From NCBI GenBank assembly GCA_029268515.1, contig JAQWNP010000018.1, positions 1 through 43,924 of the forward strand: a DNA stretch of 43,924 bases, read 5' to 3'. Position 1 is the first letter of the stretch, and every line of letters starts with the position of its first letter. Positions 16,516 through 26,538 of the stretch are shown here, one piece after another. Both the position numbers and the translations under genes were made by a program. This DNA is from Phycisphaerales bacterium (GTDB lineage Bacteria; Planctomycetota; Phycisphaerae; Phycisphaerales; SM1A02). Below the pieces are notes generated by a model. It searched no databases. It saw only the letters and a list, made by a program, of their open reading frames with translations, and had not been told where the DNA came from.

Positions 16516-18090
16516 TTATGCCTCTGCCCTCTTTATAAAAGAGTGTTCGACCTCTAACGCAAACTTGGGCTTATAAACGAGCATCACATGATCACCTGCG
16601 AGAACACGAAGCGTACCATGCGGCGTATGCAGCTCTCCGTTTCTGAGCACCATCACGACAGTGACCCCGTGCGAGAAGCCAATTTCCTTAATCGTACGAC
16701 CATCAGCCACACTACCGCTTGAAACAAAGAACGTCTTGTTGATGTGCTCTAACGTCCCACCTGACACAATATCCAATTCAACTTCAGGCTCCATAACACG
16801 ACCCGCGTTCATCGCAAGCCAGCGCGTGACTGGGCGAACTAAAAACCCAGGCACAATACTTCCAACAACAACAGCCATAAAAACAACGCCATAAATGCGA
16901 ACGAGGTTCGGATCCATAGCATCATTTCCTGTTGACATGGCCAAAACCGGAACTGTGGCCAAGATAATCGGCACAGCACCTCGTAAACCCGACCAGCAGA
17001 TCAACAAGTTCTCTCTCCATGGCACTCGGAACACAAGCAAAATGGTTCCGACCACGAGCGGACGAGACACAAAGGCGACCCAAAGGGCCAAAAGTGCTCC
17101 ACCAATCATCAGTTCATAATGATCTGCAATCAGAAGACTCGGCGTCACGAGAAGACCGAGAATAAAGAACATCGTGATCTGGCTGGCCCAAGCGAGTGTT
17201 GCGAAGATGCGATCAACTGTGGGGCGATATGGAATACTGTGATTACCGATCACCATGCCAGCCAAATAAGCAGCAAGCAATCCGCTACCTCCAAGTTGCA
17301 TAGTAATACCCAATGTCGTGATCGCAGCCGCGATGGCAAGCACTGGATACAAGCCTGGTCCAACGCGTGCCTTTCTCAGGATATGTAGCCATATCCAACC
17401 TAAGACAACTCCCAAGATGGCCCCCAAGAACATCTGTTCACATAAGAACCAAACCAGTGGCATACCGGGCTCAGTGCCATAGGCCACCTGGGCCGTGAAA
17501 CCAAATACAAGAACAAAGGCCATCGGGTCATTGAGACCACTTTCAACTTCAATAATCTCTTTGGCACGCCCCTTGAGTTTCTGCCCAGCCAAGAGATCGA
17601 AAACCGCAGCAGCATCGGTGGATCCGAGAATGGCCCCAATGAGAAGGCACACTGCGATCGTATTCTCAGGATTCGTAATCCACAGCCCAAATGCGGTCAC
17701 TACGGTGACACCGATCACACCAAGGGTTGCCAATGCGAGTGCGGGCTTCCATGCACATTTGAGCGTCGCAACTGGCGTGCTCAGACCACCGTGAAACAGA
17801 ATCAGACCCAATGCCGTGGAACCTAACGCGTAGGTCAGATCAAAATCATCAAACTCAACGCCCCAGATACCATCTTCACCAATCAACATCCCGACAACCA
17901 GAAAGAGTAGTCCCGCAGGCAGACCAATAAACCGGCCTAAGCGACCAAGAATGGCGCCAACTGCAAGCAAGACGCCAACAATCAGCGTAATAAACGGAAG
18001 CTGTTCAAAGAAAAGATGTTCCAAAAGCAAGACCTTCAATAAACTGTAAATCTTGAGCCGCTGAGCGGCCTTTGACTCAAACAGTAACAC
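16516..18090 (-). CDS. Potassium/proton antiporter, CPA1/NhaP2 family with RCK_C domain
   Basis: A 524-residue inner-membrane antiporter. About 12 hydrophobic helices cover residues 28-425. Diagnostic Na+/H+ exchanger motifs are L-I-L-F-H-G-G, G-S-T-D-A-A-A-V-F and E-S-G-L-N-D-P, the last containing the ion-binding Asp. Residues ~440-515 form a TrkA-C (RCK_C) regulatory domain: V-A-D-G-R-T-I-K-E-I-G-F...V-L-A-G-D-H-V-M-L-V. It exports cytoplasmic K+ (or Na+) against H+, under control of ligand binding to the C-terminal domain. The GTG at 18090 is the best visible start but lacks a ribosome-binding site. A 70-bp gap separates it from the divergent fusion gene. Confidence 0.9.
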   Translation of the reverse strand: MLLFESKAAQRLKIYSLLKVLLLEHLFFEQLPFITLIVGVLLAVGAILGRLGRFIGLPAGLLFLVVGMLIGEDGIWGVEFDDFDLTYALGSTALGLILFHGGLSTPVATLKCAWKPALALATLGVIGVTVVTAFGLWITNPENTIAVCLLIGAILGSTDAAAVFDLLAGQKLKGRAKEIIEVESGLNDPMAFVLVFGFTAQVAYGTEPGMPLVWFLCEQMFLGAILGVVLGWIWLHILRKARVGPGLYPVLAIAAAITTLGITMQLGGSGLLAAYLAGMVIGNHSIPYRPTVDRIFATLAWASQITMFFILGLLVTPSLLIADHYELMIGGALLALWVAFVSRPLVVGTILLVFRVPWRENLLICWSGLRGAVPIILATVPVLAMSTGNDAMDPNLVRIYGVVFMAVVVGSIVPGFLVRPVTRWLAMNAGRVMEPEVELDIVSGGTLEHINKTFFVSSGSVADGRTIKEIGFSHGVTVVMVLRNGELHTPHGTLRVLAGDHVMLVYKPKFALEVEHSFIKRAEA

Positions 18091-18160
18091 ACAGAGCCAT
18101 GAACTGTACCTTTGAACAATCTCATACCCAGCGACGAGGCCATCTGATAGGCTCGCCTCT

Positions 18161-20476
18161 ATGACCGTGCCTCACTCTGCAACTGAGCCACTGAACCTTG
18201 ACCAAGTTGCCCACCAGCTGCTTACTGACTATTGGCATATGCAGGGAACCGTCAAACGTCTGCCCGGAGAGAACGCCAACTTTCTGGTGACCAGCAAGTC
18301 GACACAAAAGCATGTCCTGAAAATCACCCTTGACCCTTCTACGGATGTCCGTCTTGAGGAGACAGTCCTTGAAACGCTCCGGCAAGCAGATATCCCGGTG
18401 CCCACAACAGTACCGGACGCCAATGGTCAGACGATTGTCAAAGTGTCACTTACAGGACAATTTCTTGATGCGCGACTACAGCTTTTCTTGCCAGGAACCG
18501 CGTGGCGCACGGCGGCAGTGGGCCTTACTGGCCTCTATAACATTGGCGCCCTGCTTGCTCGGGCCCATGAGGCAACGACTGGAATCACCTCTTCCGAAGC
18601 AGAGCGATCACATCGTTGGGATCTTGCCAATGCTCAGCAACATCGAGACACAGTCAACCTGATCACCGACCGACATCAGCGACAAGTACTCGAATACTGC
18701 TATCAATTACACGCGGGCATTACGCAACCGCTGCTTGCTCGCTGCCCAATGGGCATGCTACATGGCGACCCCAATGATGAAAATATTCTGATGGATGGCG
18801 ATGATGTGGTCGGCCTGATTGATGCAAGTGACTGCTTATATAGCCAACTCATTGTCGACCTGGGAACATGCCTTGCTTATGCGCTTCAGCAACCCAACGC
18901 CTCACTGAAAAACAGCGCGTCACTGATTGCAGGCTACCAGAGCATTCGACAGCTGACGCCTTGCGAGCAAGAAGTATTGTTCCCGCTGGCCCTCACACGC
19001 CTGGCCACGAGCCTCTGCATCAGTGCCCAGCGACGACAGCATCAACCCGAACACACCACATGGTTTTCACACGACCAAACGACCTGGACTGCATTAGAAG
19101 CGTTTTCATCAATCAGCCCCTCTATAGCTACTGACCTTCTGACCTCAACGACACCCAACGACACAGCCACTATTGACGAACTCACAAAACGTCGTGATGC
19201 TCATTTGAGTACAACGCTCTCTGTGAGCTATAAAAAACCGCTGCATATTGTTCGCGGGCAGCAGCAGTTCCTTATCAGTGCCGACGGAAGGCCATATCTG
19301 GACATGGTCAACAACGTCTGTCACGTCGGACACTGCCACCCCCACGTTGTTGCATCCCTCACCACACAAATAGAAACCCTCAACACCAATACGCGGTATC
19401 TCCACGAAGGCATCATCCAATACACAGATCGGCTCTGTGCCACCCTTCCCGATGCGCTCGATACATGCTTCCTGGTCAACTCTGGATCAGAGGCCAATGA
19501 ACTGGCGATTCGACTGGCACGCACCGCCACAAAACGCAATGGCGTGATGGTGATCGACGGCGCCTATCACGGAAACACCGGCAATTGCGTTGCCATGAGC
19601 CCTTATAAATTTAATGGCCCCGGAGGGAGCGGGCAGGCCGATTGGATCCAGATTGCGCCGAGCCCCGATCTCTATCGCGGACGCTATCGTGGCTCTCCAT
19701 CAGAAGCAGCGATGGCCTATGCAGCAGAGCTACCTGCCCTTTTAGAAAACGCCCGTCAAAATGGGCAGCCAATTGCTGGCTTCTTTGCCGAGCCCATTCT
19801 CTCTTGCGGTGGACAAATACCACTCCCGCAAGGATATCTCAAGGCCGCCTTTGAACATGTGCGCCAGGCTGGAGGCTTATGTATCGCCGATGAAGTGCAA
19901 GTTGGCTTTGGAAGAGTGGGAAGTCACTTCTGGGCATTCCAACAACACGATGTGATCCCTGACATTGTGGTCATGGGCAAGCCAATCGGCAATGGCCATC
20001 CAATGGGTGCCGTGGTCACAACCAAAGAAATCGCAGAAGCATTCAATAACGGAATGGAGTTCTTCTCAACGTTCGGCGGCAACCCCGTTTCGTGCGCCTG
20101 CGGCAATGCAGTCCTCGATGTCATTGAGCAAGAGCTCCTTCAGCAAAATGCTCGCACCCTTGGCACCCACTTCTTGACGGGCCTAAGAGAAATGCAATCT
20201 CGGCACCCGCTCATCGGCGATGTCCGTGGGCACGGCCTTTTCTTAGGAATTGAGCTTGTCACAGATCACAACACACGCGAACCAGCCGCGGCGCAGGCAA
20301 CGGCTATCGTCAATGCGATGCGGGAACATGGCGTCTTGTTGAGCACCGACGGGCCACTCCATAATGTCATCAAGATCAAGCCACCAATGGTCGTCGACAT
20401 CAGTGACATCAATATGACACTTCGGCTACTTGATGATGCTCTAAGTGAGCTAAGCGAAGGCACAACTAGAGAATAA
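18161..20476 (+). CDS. Bifunctional protein: APH-type small-molecule kinase fused to class-III PLP phospholyase (AGXT2L-like)
   Basis: A 771-residue fusion. Residues ~10-320 are an aminoglycoside-phosphotransferase-fold kinase with Brenner motif H201-G-D-P-N-D-E-N208 and metal-binding D221 (L-I-D-A-S-D). Residues ~345-765 are a class-III PLP enzyme: [10 protein letters not shown], cofactor D578 in [10 protein letters not shown], and Schiff-base K607 in [21 protein letters not shown] is typical of the AGXT2L group, the phosphoethanolamine and 5-phosphohydroxylysine phospholyases. The kinase resembles hydroxylysine kinase (AGPHD1/HYKK). The likely chemistry is phosphorylation of an amino alcohol followed by elimination of phosphate and ammonia. 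Hydroxylysine or ethanolamine are the candidate substrates. Confidence 0.88.
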   Translation: MTVPHSATEPLNLDQVAHQLLTDYWHMQGTVKRLPGENANFLVTSKSTQKHVLKITLDPSTDVRLEETVLETLRQADIPVPTTVPDANGQTIVKVSLTGQFLDARLQLFLPGTAWRTAAVGLTGLYNIGALLARAHEATTGITSSEAERSHRWDLANAQQHRDTVNLITDRHQRQVLEYCYQLHAGITQPLLARCPMGMLHGDPNDENILMDGDDVVGLIDASDCLYSQLIVDLGTCLAYALQQPNASLKNSASLIAGYQSIRQLTPCEQEVLFPLALTRLATSLCISAQRRQHQPEHTTWFSHDQTTWTALEAFSSISPSIATDLLTSTTPNDTATIDELTKRRDAHLSTTLSVSYKKPLHIVRGQQQFLISADGRPYLDMVNNVCHVGHCHPHVVASLTTQIETLNTNTRYLHEGIIQYTDRLCATLPDALDTCFLVNSGSEANELAIRLARTATKRNGVMVIDGAYHGNTGNCVAMSPYKFNGPGGSGQADWIQIAPSPDLYRGRYRGSPSEAAMAYAAELPALLENARQNGQPIAGFFAEPILSCGGQIPLPQGYLKAAFEHVRQAGGLCIADEVQVGFGRVGSHFWAFQQHDVIPDIVVMGKPIGNGHPMGAVVTTKEIAEAFNNGMEFFSTFGGNPVSCACGNAVLDVIEQELLQQNARTLGTHFLTGLREMQSRHPLIGDVRGHGLFLGIELVTDHNTREPAAAQATAIVNAMREHGVLLSTDGPLHNVIKIKPPMVVDISDINMTLRLLDDALSELSEGTTRE

Positions 20477-20765
20477 CCTTGACCGCTGGCGATACACTCA
20501 ACGTCTTAAACAGAGACTTGCGATCTTCTTCACTGGACACCTCTAGCTGCAAATTCAGCGATACATACTTACCGCCGCTACTTGTTTTTCCCGCGGTGAT
20601 TTGATAAGGACGGTCGCCAAGGACCGCAGCCACCATGCGCTTAATTTCATCGCCATCGGGGCCAATCAAACGATAGCCCCACTGGCATGGATAGGCCAAC
20701 TCAAGTTCAGGCTGCTTCTGTTCTTCATTACCATCAGGAACAACTGAATCTTCCGGGGAACTCAT
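20466..20765 (-). CDS. DUF493 (YbeD-like) domain protein
   Basis: A 99-residue cytoplasmic protein. After a polar, disordered-looking N-terminus (about 22 residues), the region [11 protein letters not shown]...V-K-V-I-L fits the small alpha/beta DUF493 fold, with its K-x-S-S-x-G-x-Y-x-S-L motif at about 60-70. The E. coli member YbeD has no firmly known reaction; a ligand-sensing regulatory role has been proposed from its ACT-like fold. GGAG lies 7 bases before the ATG. It follows the O-methyltransferase by 19 bp, so the two are probably co-transcribed. Its 3' end overlaps the convergent fusion gene by 11 bp. Confidence 0.85.
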   Translation of the reverse strand: MSSPEDSVVPDGNEEQKQPELELAYPCQWGYRLIGPDGDEIKRMVAAVLGDRPYQITAGKTSSGGKYVSLNLQLEVSSEEDRKSLFKTLSVSPAVKVIL

Positions 20766-20784
20766 ACCAAAACTCCATCTAAGA

Positions 20785-21447
20785 CTACCGCTTCATACCT
20801 AAGCCAAGGCCATCACCAATTGGGACCAGGCTGTACTCAATCCGATCATCATGGAGCAGCTTGGATGCGAGCGCCCGTGTTGCAACCGTATTTTCATCGT
20901 TGACTTTCAAATCAGCAACGTTTCCACCCCGAAACATATTATCAAAGGCGATAATGCCGCCAACCCGTAGTAGCTGAAAACCTAATTCGTAATAGTCTGG
21001 ATAGCCCGTCTTATCAGCATCGACATACATAAAGTCGACTGTTCCATCATGACCCTCCTCAATCAAAGCCCGAAGCGTGTCGGCGCCTGGACCAATACGC
21101 TCTTCAATGAGATGATCAATTGCAGCCTTCTGCCACCAAGATCGTGCTTCAGCCATGTACTGCTCACTAATGTCACAAGCAATGAGTTTGCCGCCCTTGG
21201 GAAGAGAGAGCGCCATACCCAACGCGCTGTAGCCCGTAAAAACACCAACTTCAACCACACATTTGGCATTCATTGCCTTGAGCATCAAGCCCATAAATTG
21301 CACTTGCTCTGGCGAGGTTTGCATCTCACCTTCTGGATGCTGCACCATGGCCTCACGAAGCTCTCGCTGCACCTCAGTCTTTCGCAGTGAATTTGCATGG
21401 AGCCAGTCCTGCAACATTTCATCAATTTGATTTGTTCGACGCGACAT
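20785..21447 (-). CDS. Class-I SAM-dependent O-methyltransferase
   Basis: A 220-residue enzyme of the caffeoyl-CoA/catechol O-methyltransferase-like family (Methyltransf_3). Visible motifs are the SAM-binding V-V-E-V-G-V-F-T-G-Y-S-A-L (about 63-75), the acidic loop L-I-A-C-D-I-S, the metal-binding region F-M-Y-V-D-A-D-K-T-G-Y-P-D-Y-Y (about 135-149) and F-D-N-M-F-R-G-G. It should methylate a hydroxyl on a small molecule with a divalent cation. The real substrate in bacteria of this kind is not known. AGGAG lies 6 bases upstream of the ATG. It is first of a likely two-gene operon with the DUF493 gene. Confidence 0.92.
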   Translation of the reverse strand: MSRRTNQIDEMLQDWLHANSLRKTEVQRELREAMVQHPEGEMQTSPEQVQFMGLMLKAMNAKCVVEVGVFTGYSALGMALSLPKGGKLIACDISEQYMAEARSWWQKAAIDHLIEERIGPGADTLRALIEEGHDGTVDFMYVDADKTGYPDYYELGFQLLRVGGIIAFDNMFRGGNVADLKVNDENTVATRALASKLLHDDRIEYSLVPIGDGLGLGMKR

Positions 21448-21600
21448 ATTGATCTCCTATGTCCAAAGACGACTGCTCATAATAATGACTTACGTTGACC
21501 CTTGTCATAAAACACAAACGCTGAAATCAGAGCGATATCAAATCTTGTGCGCGTCGCTTCGGCGGAATCGCTATCACCGGGGGCACCAGCCCATCAAATA

Positions 21601-21637
21601 TGAAAAAGCGGGCAGCTCCGTTGAGCCGCCCGCTTTT
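21601..21637 (-). terminator. Rho-independent terminator after the 21.7-22.7 kb lipoprotein gene
   Basis: A 10-bp stem (21604-21613 with 21628-21637) is continued by an inner GCTC/GAGC stem around a CGTT loop. Read on the minus strand it ends in TTTTTCA. It lies between the lipoprotein stop and the O-methyltransferase start. The rest of 21448-21721 shows no gene. Confidence 0.88.
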
Positions 21638-21721
21638 GATTCGAAATTGCTTTTCTATCAAGCTGATCTACGATCAGCTGCCAGCAACATTTTTAAAGAT
21701 CGGTTGTGATCATGACCACTA

Positions 21722-22675
21722 TTAGCCTTGACCAGCACCAGGACCAGGACCCATACCACCCATCATGCCCATCAGTTGAGACACAGCCTTATCAAACTCT
21801 GCTTGGGTCTTTGCCTTCTTGAGAGGCTCCATCATACCTGACGCCATGCCTACTAACATCGGCGCCTGCTTCAAACCGCTATTCAGATCTTGCATTTCTA
21901 CTGCCATCTGAGCTTTCGCCTGGGCGATTGCCTGTTCGAATTGGTCCGCCATTTCTTGAGGCACCCATCCATCATCAACTTTGACCATCGTAACTGCCTG
22001 ACCAGGTGCTGGCTTACCATCTGGGCCAGGCTCACTGACTGTCACAGTCGCTGTGGTTGCGGTCTTGTTGGTCACAACGAAGGATGACTTTTTCAACATC
22101 TCCATCATCATTTTGACCTGAGCAACTTCAGCAGCGCTGTTTGGTGGCGCTGCTTCCATCACCGACTTAGCAAGCTTAATCATCGTACCGCCATACTTAT
22201 TGATGATGGCACCTAGATCAACCTTCTGCAGTCCGGCGGCGCTCCCCAAATCACTGTCAGACAGTGCCTGCAAGAACGTCACCATCATGTCGTAATTCTC
22301 TTCCATGACCTTCATGGGAATATCTTCGCTGGCCATCTGAGACTTAATCATCGGCGAGTTCAAAACGAAGGTCTTTTTATCTTTGAGCATCGCAGCAACA
22401 TCACGAACCATTCCCATAACGGCGTCATAGCCAGCAGCATCTACCTGGGCGCCGAAGTCATGCACGAGACCATTGATCTGAGTCTTGTAAGTTGATGGCA
22501 TCGCATTCCAAAGAGCCACCGGCTTATCATTAATGACCGCTTCTTTCGCTGCAACAAACATTGCATCTGGCGTATCTTTATGTGCAGATGAAGGACCACA
22601 CGCATTGAGCAATAGGACAAATGTGACGGCCACCGCAAGTGAAGTGTATTGCTTACATTTCATTCTTAAAGACAT
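21722..22675 (-). CDS. Lipoprotein of unknown function with Met/Gly/Pro-rich C-terminus
   Basis: A 317-residue exported lipoprotein. I chose ATG 22675 (MSLRMKCKQY...) over the in-frame TTG at 22687; GGAAA lies close upstream. The signal peptide ends at lipobox L-N-A-C (Cys26). The body is mostly helical (residues ~40-200), with a short segment around A-T-V-T-V-S-E-P-G-P-D-G-K-P and V-K-V-D-D-G-W-V that looks like a beta-sheet DUF4878/NTF2-like module. The C-terminus is M-G-M-M-G-G-M-G-P-G-P-G-A-G-Q-G, flexible and methionine-rich. I recognise no catalytic motif and do not know its role. A terminator follows. Confidence 0.85.
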   Translation of the reverse strand: MSLRMKCKQYTSLAVAVTFVLLLNACGPSSAHKDTPDAMFVAAKEAVINDKPVALWNAMPSTYKTQINGLVHDFGAQVDAAGYDAVMGMVRDVAAMLKDKKTFVLNSPMIKSQMASEDIPMKVMEENYDMMVTFLQALSDSDLGSAAGLQKVDLGAIINKYGGTMIKLAKSVMEAAPPNSAAEVAQVKMMMEMLKKSSFVVTNKTATTATVTVSEPGPDGKPAPGQAVTMVKVDDGWVPQEMADQFEQAIAQAKAQMAVEMQDLNSGLKQAPMLVGMASGMMEPLKKAKTQAEFDKAVSQLMGMMGGMGPGPGAGQG

Positions 22676-22982
22676 AGTTGTTTCCAATGTTATTTTTAAC
22701 TTCCCCGTGCAGCCTTGACATCAACGCCACCTATACAAGGCAGATCATGATACTGATTGCCTGCCTCCTTAGGGCGATACGATCTCAGTTAGCGATGGGA
22801 TCACCACTCTATATAGCTATAAAGGGCGAAAGCAGCAGTAGTTGCGCCCACCAGCTGAGCAAGCACGCCCAACCGGACCCCAAAATGAGCACTCCTTGAT
22901 CAAAAATAAAGCGGGCCCCCTCAGTTGAGGAGGCCCACTGCTATTAGATACTGAGCAGAACTTTTTACAACAGCATTATGAC
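22676..22982. other. Intergenic stretch (307 bp) between lipoprotein and metalloprotease genes
   Basis: It holds the metalloprotease terminator near its right end and should hold the promoter of the lipoprotein gene. An AT-rich patch (TATATAGCTATAAA at about 22811-22824) is visible, but I cannot assign it a role. I see no convincing gene. Confidence 0.6.
22900..22936 (-). terminator. Rho-independent terminator of the metalloprotease gene
   Basis: A stem of ten positions (22913-22922 with 22927-22936, one mismatch) has an AGTT loop. On the minus strand it is followed by GCTTTATTTTTG. It lies about 45 bp past the protease stop codon. Confidence 0.85.
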
Positions 22983-25900
22983 TTAGCTATCACAATCTCC
23001 ATAGTTGACCAGGAAGATACTGAAGTCTGCAATATCAACAACACCACTGCCATCAAAGTCAGATTGAGGGTTCGAAGTTCCAAAGTCGACAAGGAACAAT
23101 GAGAAGTCGGAGATTCCAACCGTCCCATCACCATCAATGTCACCCTGACAAGCAACACCACAGTCGGTGATCTTTATCTCAACACCATCGACAGATGCCT
23201 CAACAACGGATCCGCTATTGAGATCACCGCAGATAAAGCGTAAGCGGAAGTTAGAGCTTGGAGTGAAACCCGCAAGCGTATCGAGATCAACATTGACCTG
23301 GAACCACTGACCACTGACTTCACTGCCGGTTGGGCCGAGTGTTTCAACGTCATACCAAGTGTTACCACCATCTGATGAAGCTTCAACTTCAAAGATGTCA
23401 TTCTGAGAATCAGCACCTCCGCAGTCTGAGCCGTTGCTGTACCAACGCCAGTAACTCAGTGTGCCGCCCTCAGAAGCATCCATATCGGGACTTTCCAAAG
23501 TGGTGGTACCACCATCGACATCCTCATCAAACGCATTGCCAGTGACATATGCGTTTCCAGATGAATCTGCATCCGTTGGAGCATCACAGCGACCACCACT
23601 ACTACCAGCTGGCAAGACGCGTTCCCAAGCACCAGTCGAGACGTCAGAACTGACGGTCCAACCCTTATCGTCTTGGAAGTCATCTTCAAACTTCTTCACA
23701 ATATCGCCAGCAGCGGTTGTGCCCCATGGATCACTTGCACCGCCGGATGGACTCGTCACCTGAGACACAGTTCCATCACCGTCTGCAACGACATCCATTG
23801 AGATATACCAGTCGACATCACTGTCGCACTCAACTGTAGGGAAGGTCGCAAGATAAGAACCACCACCCTGAGGGGAGAGAGCCTGAGATAACCAGGCGCC
23901 ACCATCAGCACGATAGTTCAGCGACTCGGTACCAGAGACAGGACTAGAAGAGCCACTGTCAATCTGAATACTGACCTGTGTTCCACCACTAGGCTCGATG
24001 GTATCGGGACGACCATCTGGATAACTCACTGTCACTACTGGTCCATTTTCACAAGGTTCACCAGGACCAGAAACGATGATGCTACCTGCGCCAACAGCAG
24101 CGCCATCCCATCCACCGATGCGGATGAAATAGGTCTCGCCTTCGGTGACGTTCACAGATGCAATAGAAGAATAACCGCCACAGCCACCATCATCACCATT
24201 ACAGCCGACTTGGGTCTTCGTACCACAACTACTACCTTGATAGACAACGATATCGCTATCGAAGGAGATCTGGTCACAGGTACTCACTGTCATAGTACCA
24301 GTACCACAAGCCTGCACTCGGTACCAAACATCAGCAGTCATCGCACCAAGGGATGTTCCAGAGCATTGCGCGTCGTTATATGCATCACTACTGGTGCTAC
24401 CACCAAGCGTATTGATTGGATGCGTACCCCAAGTAATCTCAGTGGCACTGCCGCATTCATCATTCGCCAAAGGCTCAGGAATTTCACTCATGTTATGCAG
24501 CGCAAATGCCTGCGTAAGAAGTACTGAATTAGGCGTACCGTTATCAAGGTCGCCATCATCATCATCAAGAAGCAACCAGTGCAGGAAAATGTCCGGAGCA
24601 ATTCCACCCCCGACATGCATTGGAACAGAGTTGACCGTTAGTGCCGCCACAGTCTCGAGAGGCAACAACTGGAGTGAATCCCAAATACAGCCTGAAATCA
24701 ACTGGCCACAGTCATGAATACCACTGCAGGCGCCGCCATACTGATAACTGTTATCTGCATTACGAATACCATCTACACAGTCGCCCTGAAAGAAGCCTCG
24801 AGCCAGTTTTGAATCACCTGAGACGAGTACAGCGAAACAGTCGCTCATACCCTCGCCATATTGCTGCTGGCCTGATCCACCTGTAGCGACGTAGTGGTGA
24901 CCATTCTCATGGTGCACAACCACAGAAAACGCTGTGTTATTGCAGCCACCACCCGCGTTATAAAAGTTGATCGAGCTTCCGTCATAGAAAGCATTGCAAG
25001 TACCACTCACACCAACATTGATCGAAAAATCCAACTCAGTACTGACGGTTGGATAATCTGGATGGTATTCAAGCACGAAGTCTCGGACGACATTCGATTG
25101 AATGTAGGCGTTTACTTCAGCTCGCTCACTTTCAGATGAATTCGTTGCATTATGACTAAGCAACCCGGAACCGCCGTCATTGATTGACGCACTGGCTGAA
25201 CCATTTGAGCCAGACTGGTTGTTCACGGAGAAATAGCGACCTTCAACACCACTATTGACCGTCACTGTGCCGCTTGTATTAAGTTGGAAGTCACCGTTCT
25301 CATCGGCATAGGCTGACAAACCAGCACTCGTGACCAGCGCGTATGGCAGAGGCTCATATTGTTCAGCCTCACACTCATCAGCACCACTGCCCTGCGTGGC
25401 TTGACCTTGAACAGTGCCCTCCACGCCATGCAGGATCATATTTTCTTCATACACAACTTGACCAGTAGCCAAGTCGACGACGAGCAACTTTTTCGCGTAG
25501 TCCGCATCCCAAGTCGTGCCCGATGAGGCCTCAAAAACCATTGCTGTCACTGGAGTGAAGTTCTTTTCACCCATACCTGCGTAGACCGCCATTTTTGGTT
25601 CAGAAATCTCAGGGTTCGGGCCAACATTCATGGCTGCAGCATTCATCGCCATGACACGGTTCACCATCATCACGACTGGGGGCTGAAAATTGCCAACAGC
25701 TCGCGTATTCGCAGTCACGTGTACTGTTGGGAAACCAACATCGTTTCTTACTAAGGCCATAAAACGCGTCCGGAACACTGGAATTCCACCAGCCGTCTGC
25801 GTCCAATAGTAAGCAGTGAACTTGTAGTCACCGGTATCAGGTTGATACATCAAGCCCAGTTCATGCTGACCGGATGGAAACGGGCCAACTGGAATAAACT

Positions 25901-26171
25901 CGTTGGAGTCGAGTCCCAAGGCTGGTGCAAGCGTATTGAGTGCTTGCTCACCTGACCCCTTGGCCGTTCGAGCTGTGGCGATTTGCTTATCTGAAATGTT
26001 CAGGACACCTGGAGTTGCTTCCATGAACCGAGCCCGAGGCTTGCTCTTGGTAAACGCCTGCATGGCCTGATCGGCTTTGGAAAGTGACACTGGATCTGAG
26101 ACGACCACGGAGGTAGTCGTTCCGATCGATACACAACCGGCTACGAACAACCGAAAACACAACTTATTCAT
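22983..26171 (-). CDS. Large secreted zinc metalloprotease with PPC-like and dockerin-like domains
   Basis: A 1062-residue secreted protein with signal peptide (residues ~1-25). Residues ~35-250 look like an FTP-type propeptide. The catalytic site is H421-E422-N-G-H425 (V-V-H-H-E-N-G-H-H-Y), with a downstream G-E440-G-M-S-D similar to the third-ligand motif of fungalysin-type (M36) peptidases. A PPC-like domain follows (about 580-700; T-A-D-V-W-Y-R-V and Y-F-I-R-I-G-G-W). A jelly-roll-like region (about 830-1000) precedes two dockerin-type calcium repeats, D-I-D-G-D-G-T-V-G-I-S-D-F-S-L-F and D-F-D-G-S-G-V-V-D-I-A-D-F-S-I-F. AGGAG lies 5 bases before the ATG. It probably digests extracellular protein; no cohesin partner is visible here. 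Confidence 0.9.
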   Translation of the reverse strand: MNKLCFRLFVAGCVSIGTTTSVVVSDPVSLSKADQAMQAFTKSKPRARFMEATPGVLNISDKQIATARTAKGSGEQALNTLAPALGLDSNEFIPVGPFPSGQHELGLMYQPDTGDYKFTAYYWTQTAGGIPVFRTRFMALVRNDVGFPTVHVTANTRAVGNFQPPVVMMVNRVMAMNAAAMNVGPNPEISEPKMAVYAGMGEKNFTPVTAMVFEASSGTTWDADYAKKLLVVDLATGQVVYEENMILHGVEGTVQGQATQGSGADECEAEQYEPLPYALVTSAGLSAYADENGDFQLNTSGTVTVNSGVEGRYFSVNNQSGSNGSASASINDGGSGLLSHNATNSSESERAEVNAYIQSNVVRDFVLEYHPDYPTVSTELDFSINVGVSGTCNAFYDGSSINFYNAGGGCNNTAFSVVVHHENGHHYVATGGSGQQQYGEGMSDCFAVLVSGDSKLARGFFQGDCVDGIRNADNSYQYGGACSGIHDCGQLISGCIWDSLQLLPLETVAALTVNSVPMHVGGGIAPDIFLHWLLLDDDDGDLDNGTPNSVLLTQAFALHNMSEIPEPLANDECGSATEITWGTHPINTLGGSTSSDAYNDAQCSGTSLGAMTADVWYRVQACGTGTMTVSTCDQISFDSDIVVYQGSSCGTKTQVGCNGDDGGCGGYSSIASVNVTEGETYFIRIGGWDGAAVGAGSIIVSGPGEPCENGPVVTVSYPDGRPDTIEPSGGTQVSIQIDSGSSSPVSGTESLNYRADGGAWLSQALSPQGGGSYLATFPTVECDSDVDWYISMDVVADGDGTVSQVTSPSGGASDPWGTTAAGDIVKKFEDDFQDDKGWTVSSDVSTGAWERVLPAGSSGGRCDAPTDADSSGNAYVTGNAFDEDVDGGTTTLESPDMDASEGGTLSYWRWYSNGSDCGGADSQNDIFEVEASSDGGNTWYDVETLGPTGSEVSGQWFQVNVDLDTLAGFTPSSNFRLRFICGDLNSGSVVEASVDGVEIKITDCGVACQGDIDGDGTVGISDFSLFLVDFGTSNPQSDFDGSGVVDIADFSIFLVNYGDCDS

Positions 26172-26538
26172 GCTATCTCCTAGTTTCTTGCCGCACTTGG
26201 GCGAATAATGATCGTCCAGCTCAATATACAGAATGACTGAGCTTTCTATTCATTACAAGCCTAAAAACGGGCTATTGCACGGAATGATGCTGCAAACCTT
26301 CTCTTACTATTTCTCTAAATTGCATGATGGTTCATCATGCCCATGTTAACTTCTCGATCTCAAACTCAGAACAGCAGCTTTTTGAGCCTAAAAACAGGCA
26401 TCGAGATCGCCTTATCCGCCTGCGTCAGCTAAAAAACAGCCTTCTCATGAGACTCTTCGCATTGAATTGGCCATCGGTTCCAGCTGAATACACCCCAGAC
26501 TCATCAACTTTTAACAGAACAAACCTGCTGTTACGACC
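26172..26538. other. Intergenic stretch (367 bp) between metalloprotease and HutF-like genes
   Basis: It should hold the protease promoter and the end of the hutF-like transcript. Two similar short inverted elements, AGCCTAAAAACGGGCT (26258-26273) and GAGCCTAAAAACAGGC (26384-26399), are visible. The second lies inside a longer-range inverted repeat (TCTCGAT at 26352 with ATCGAGA at 26400). A 72-codon plus-strand frame (26324-26542) has no coding signature and I do not call it. Confidence 0.5.
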
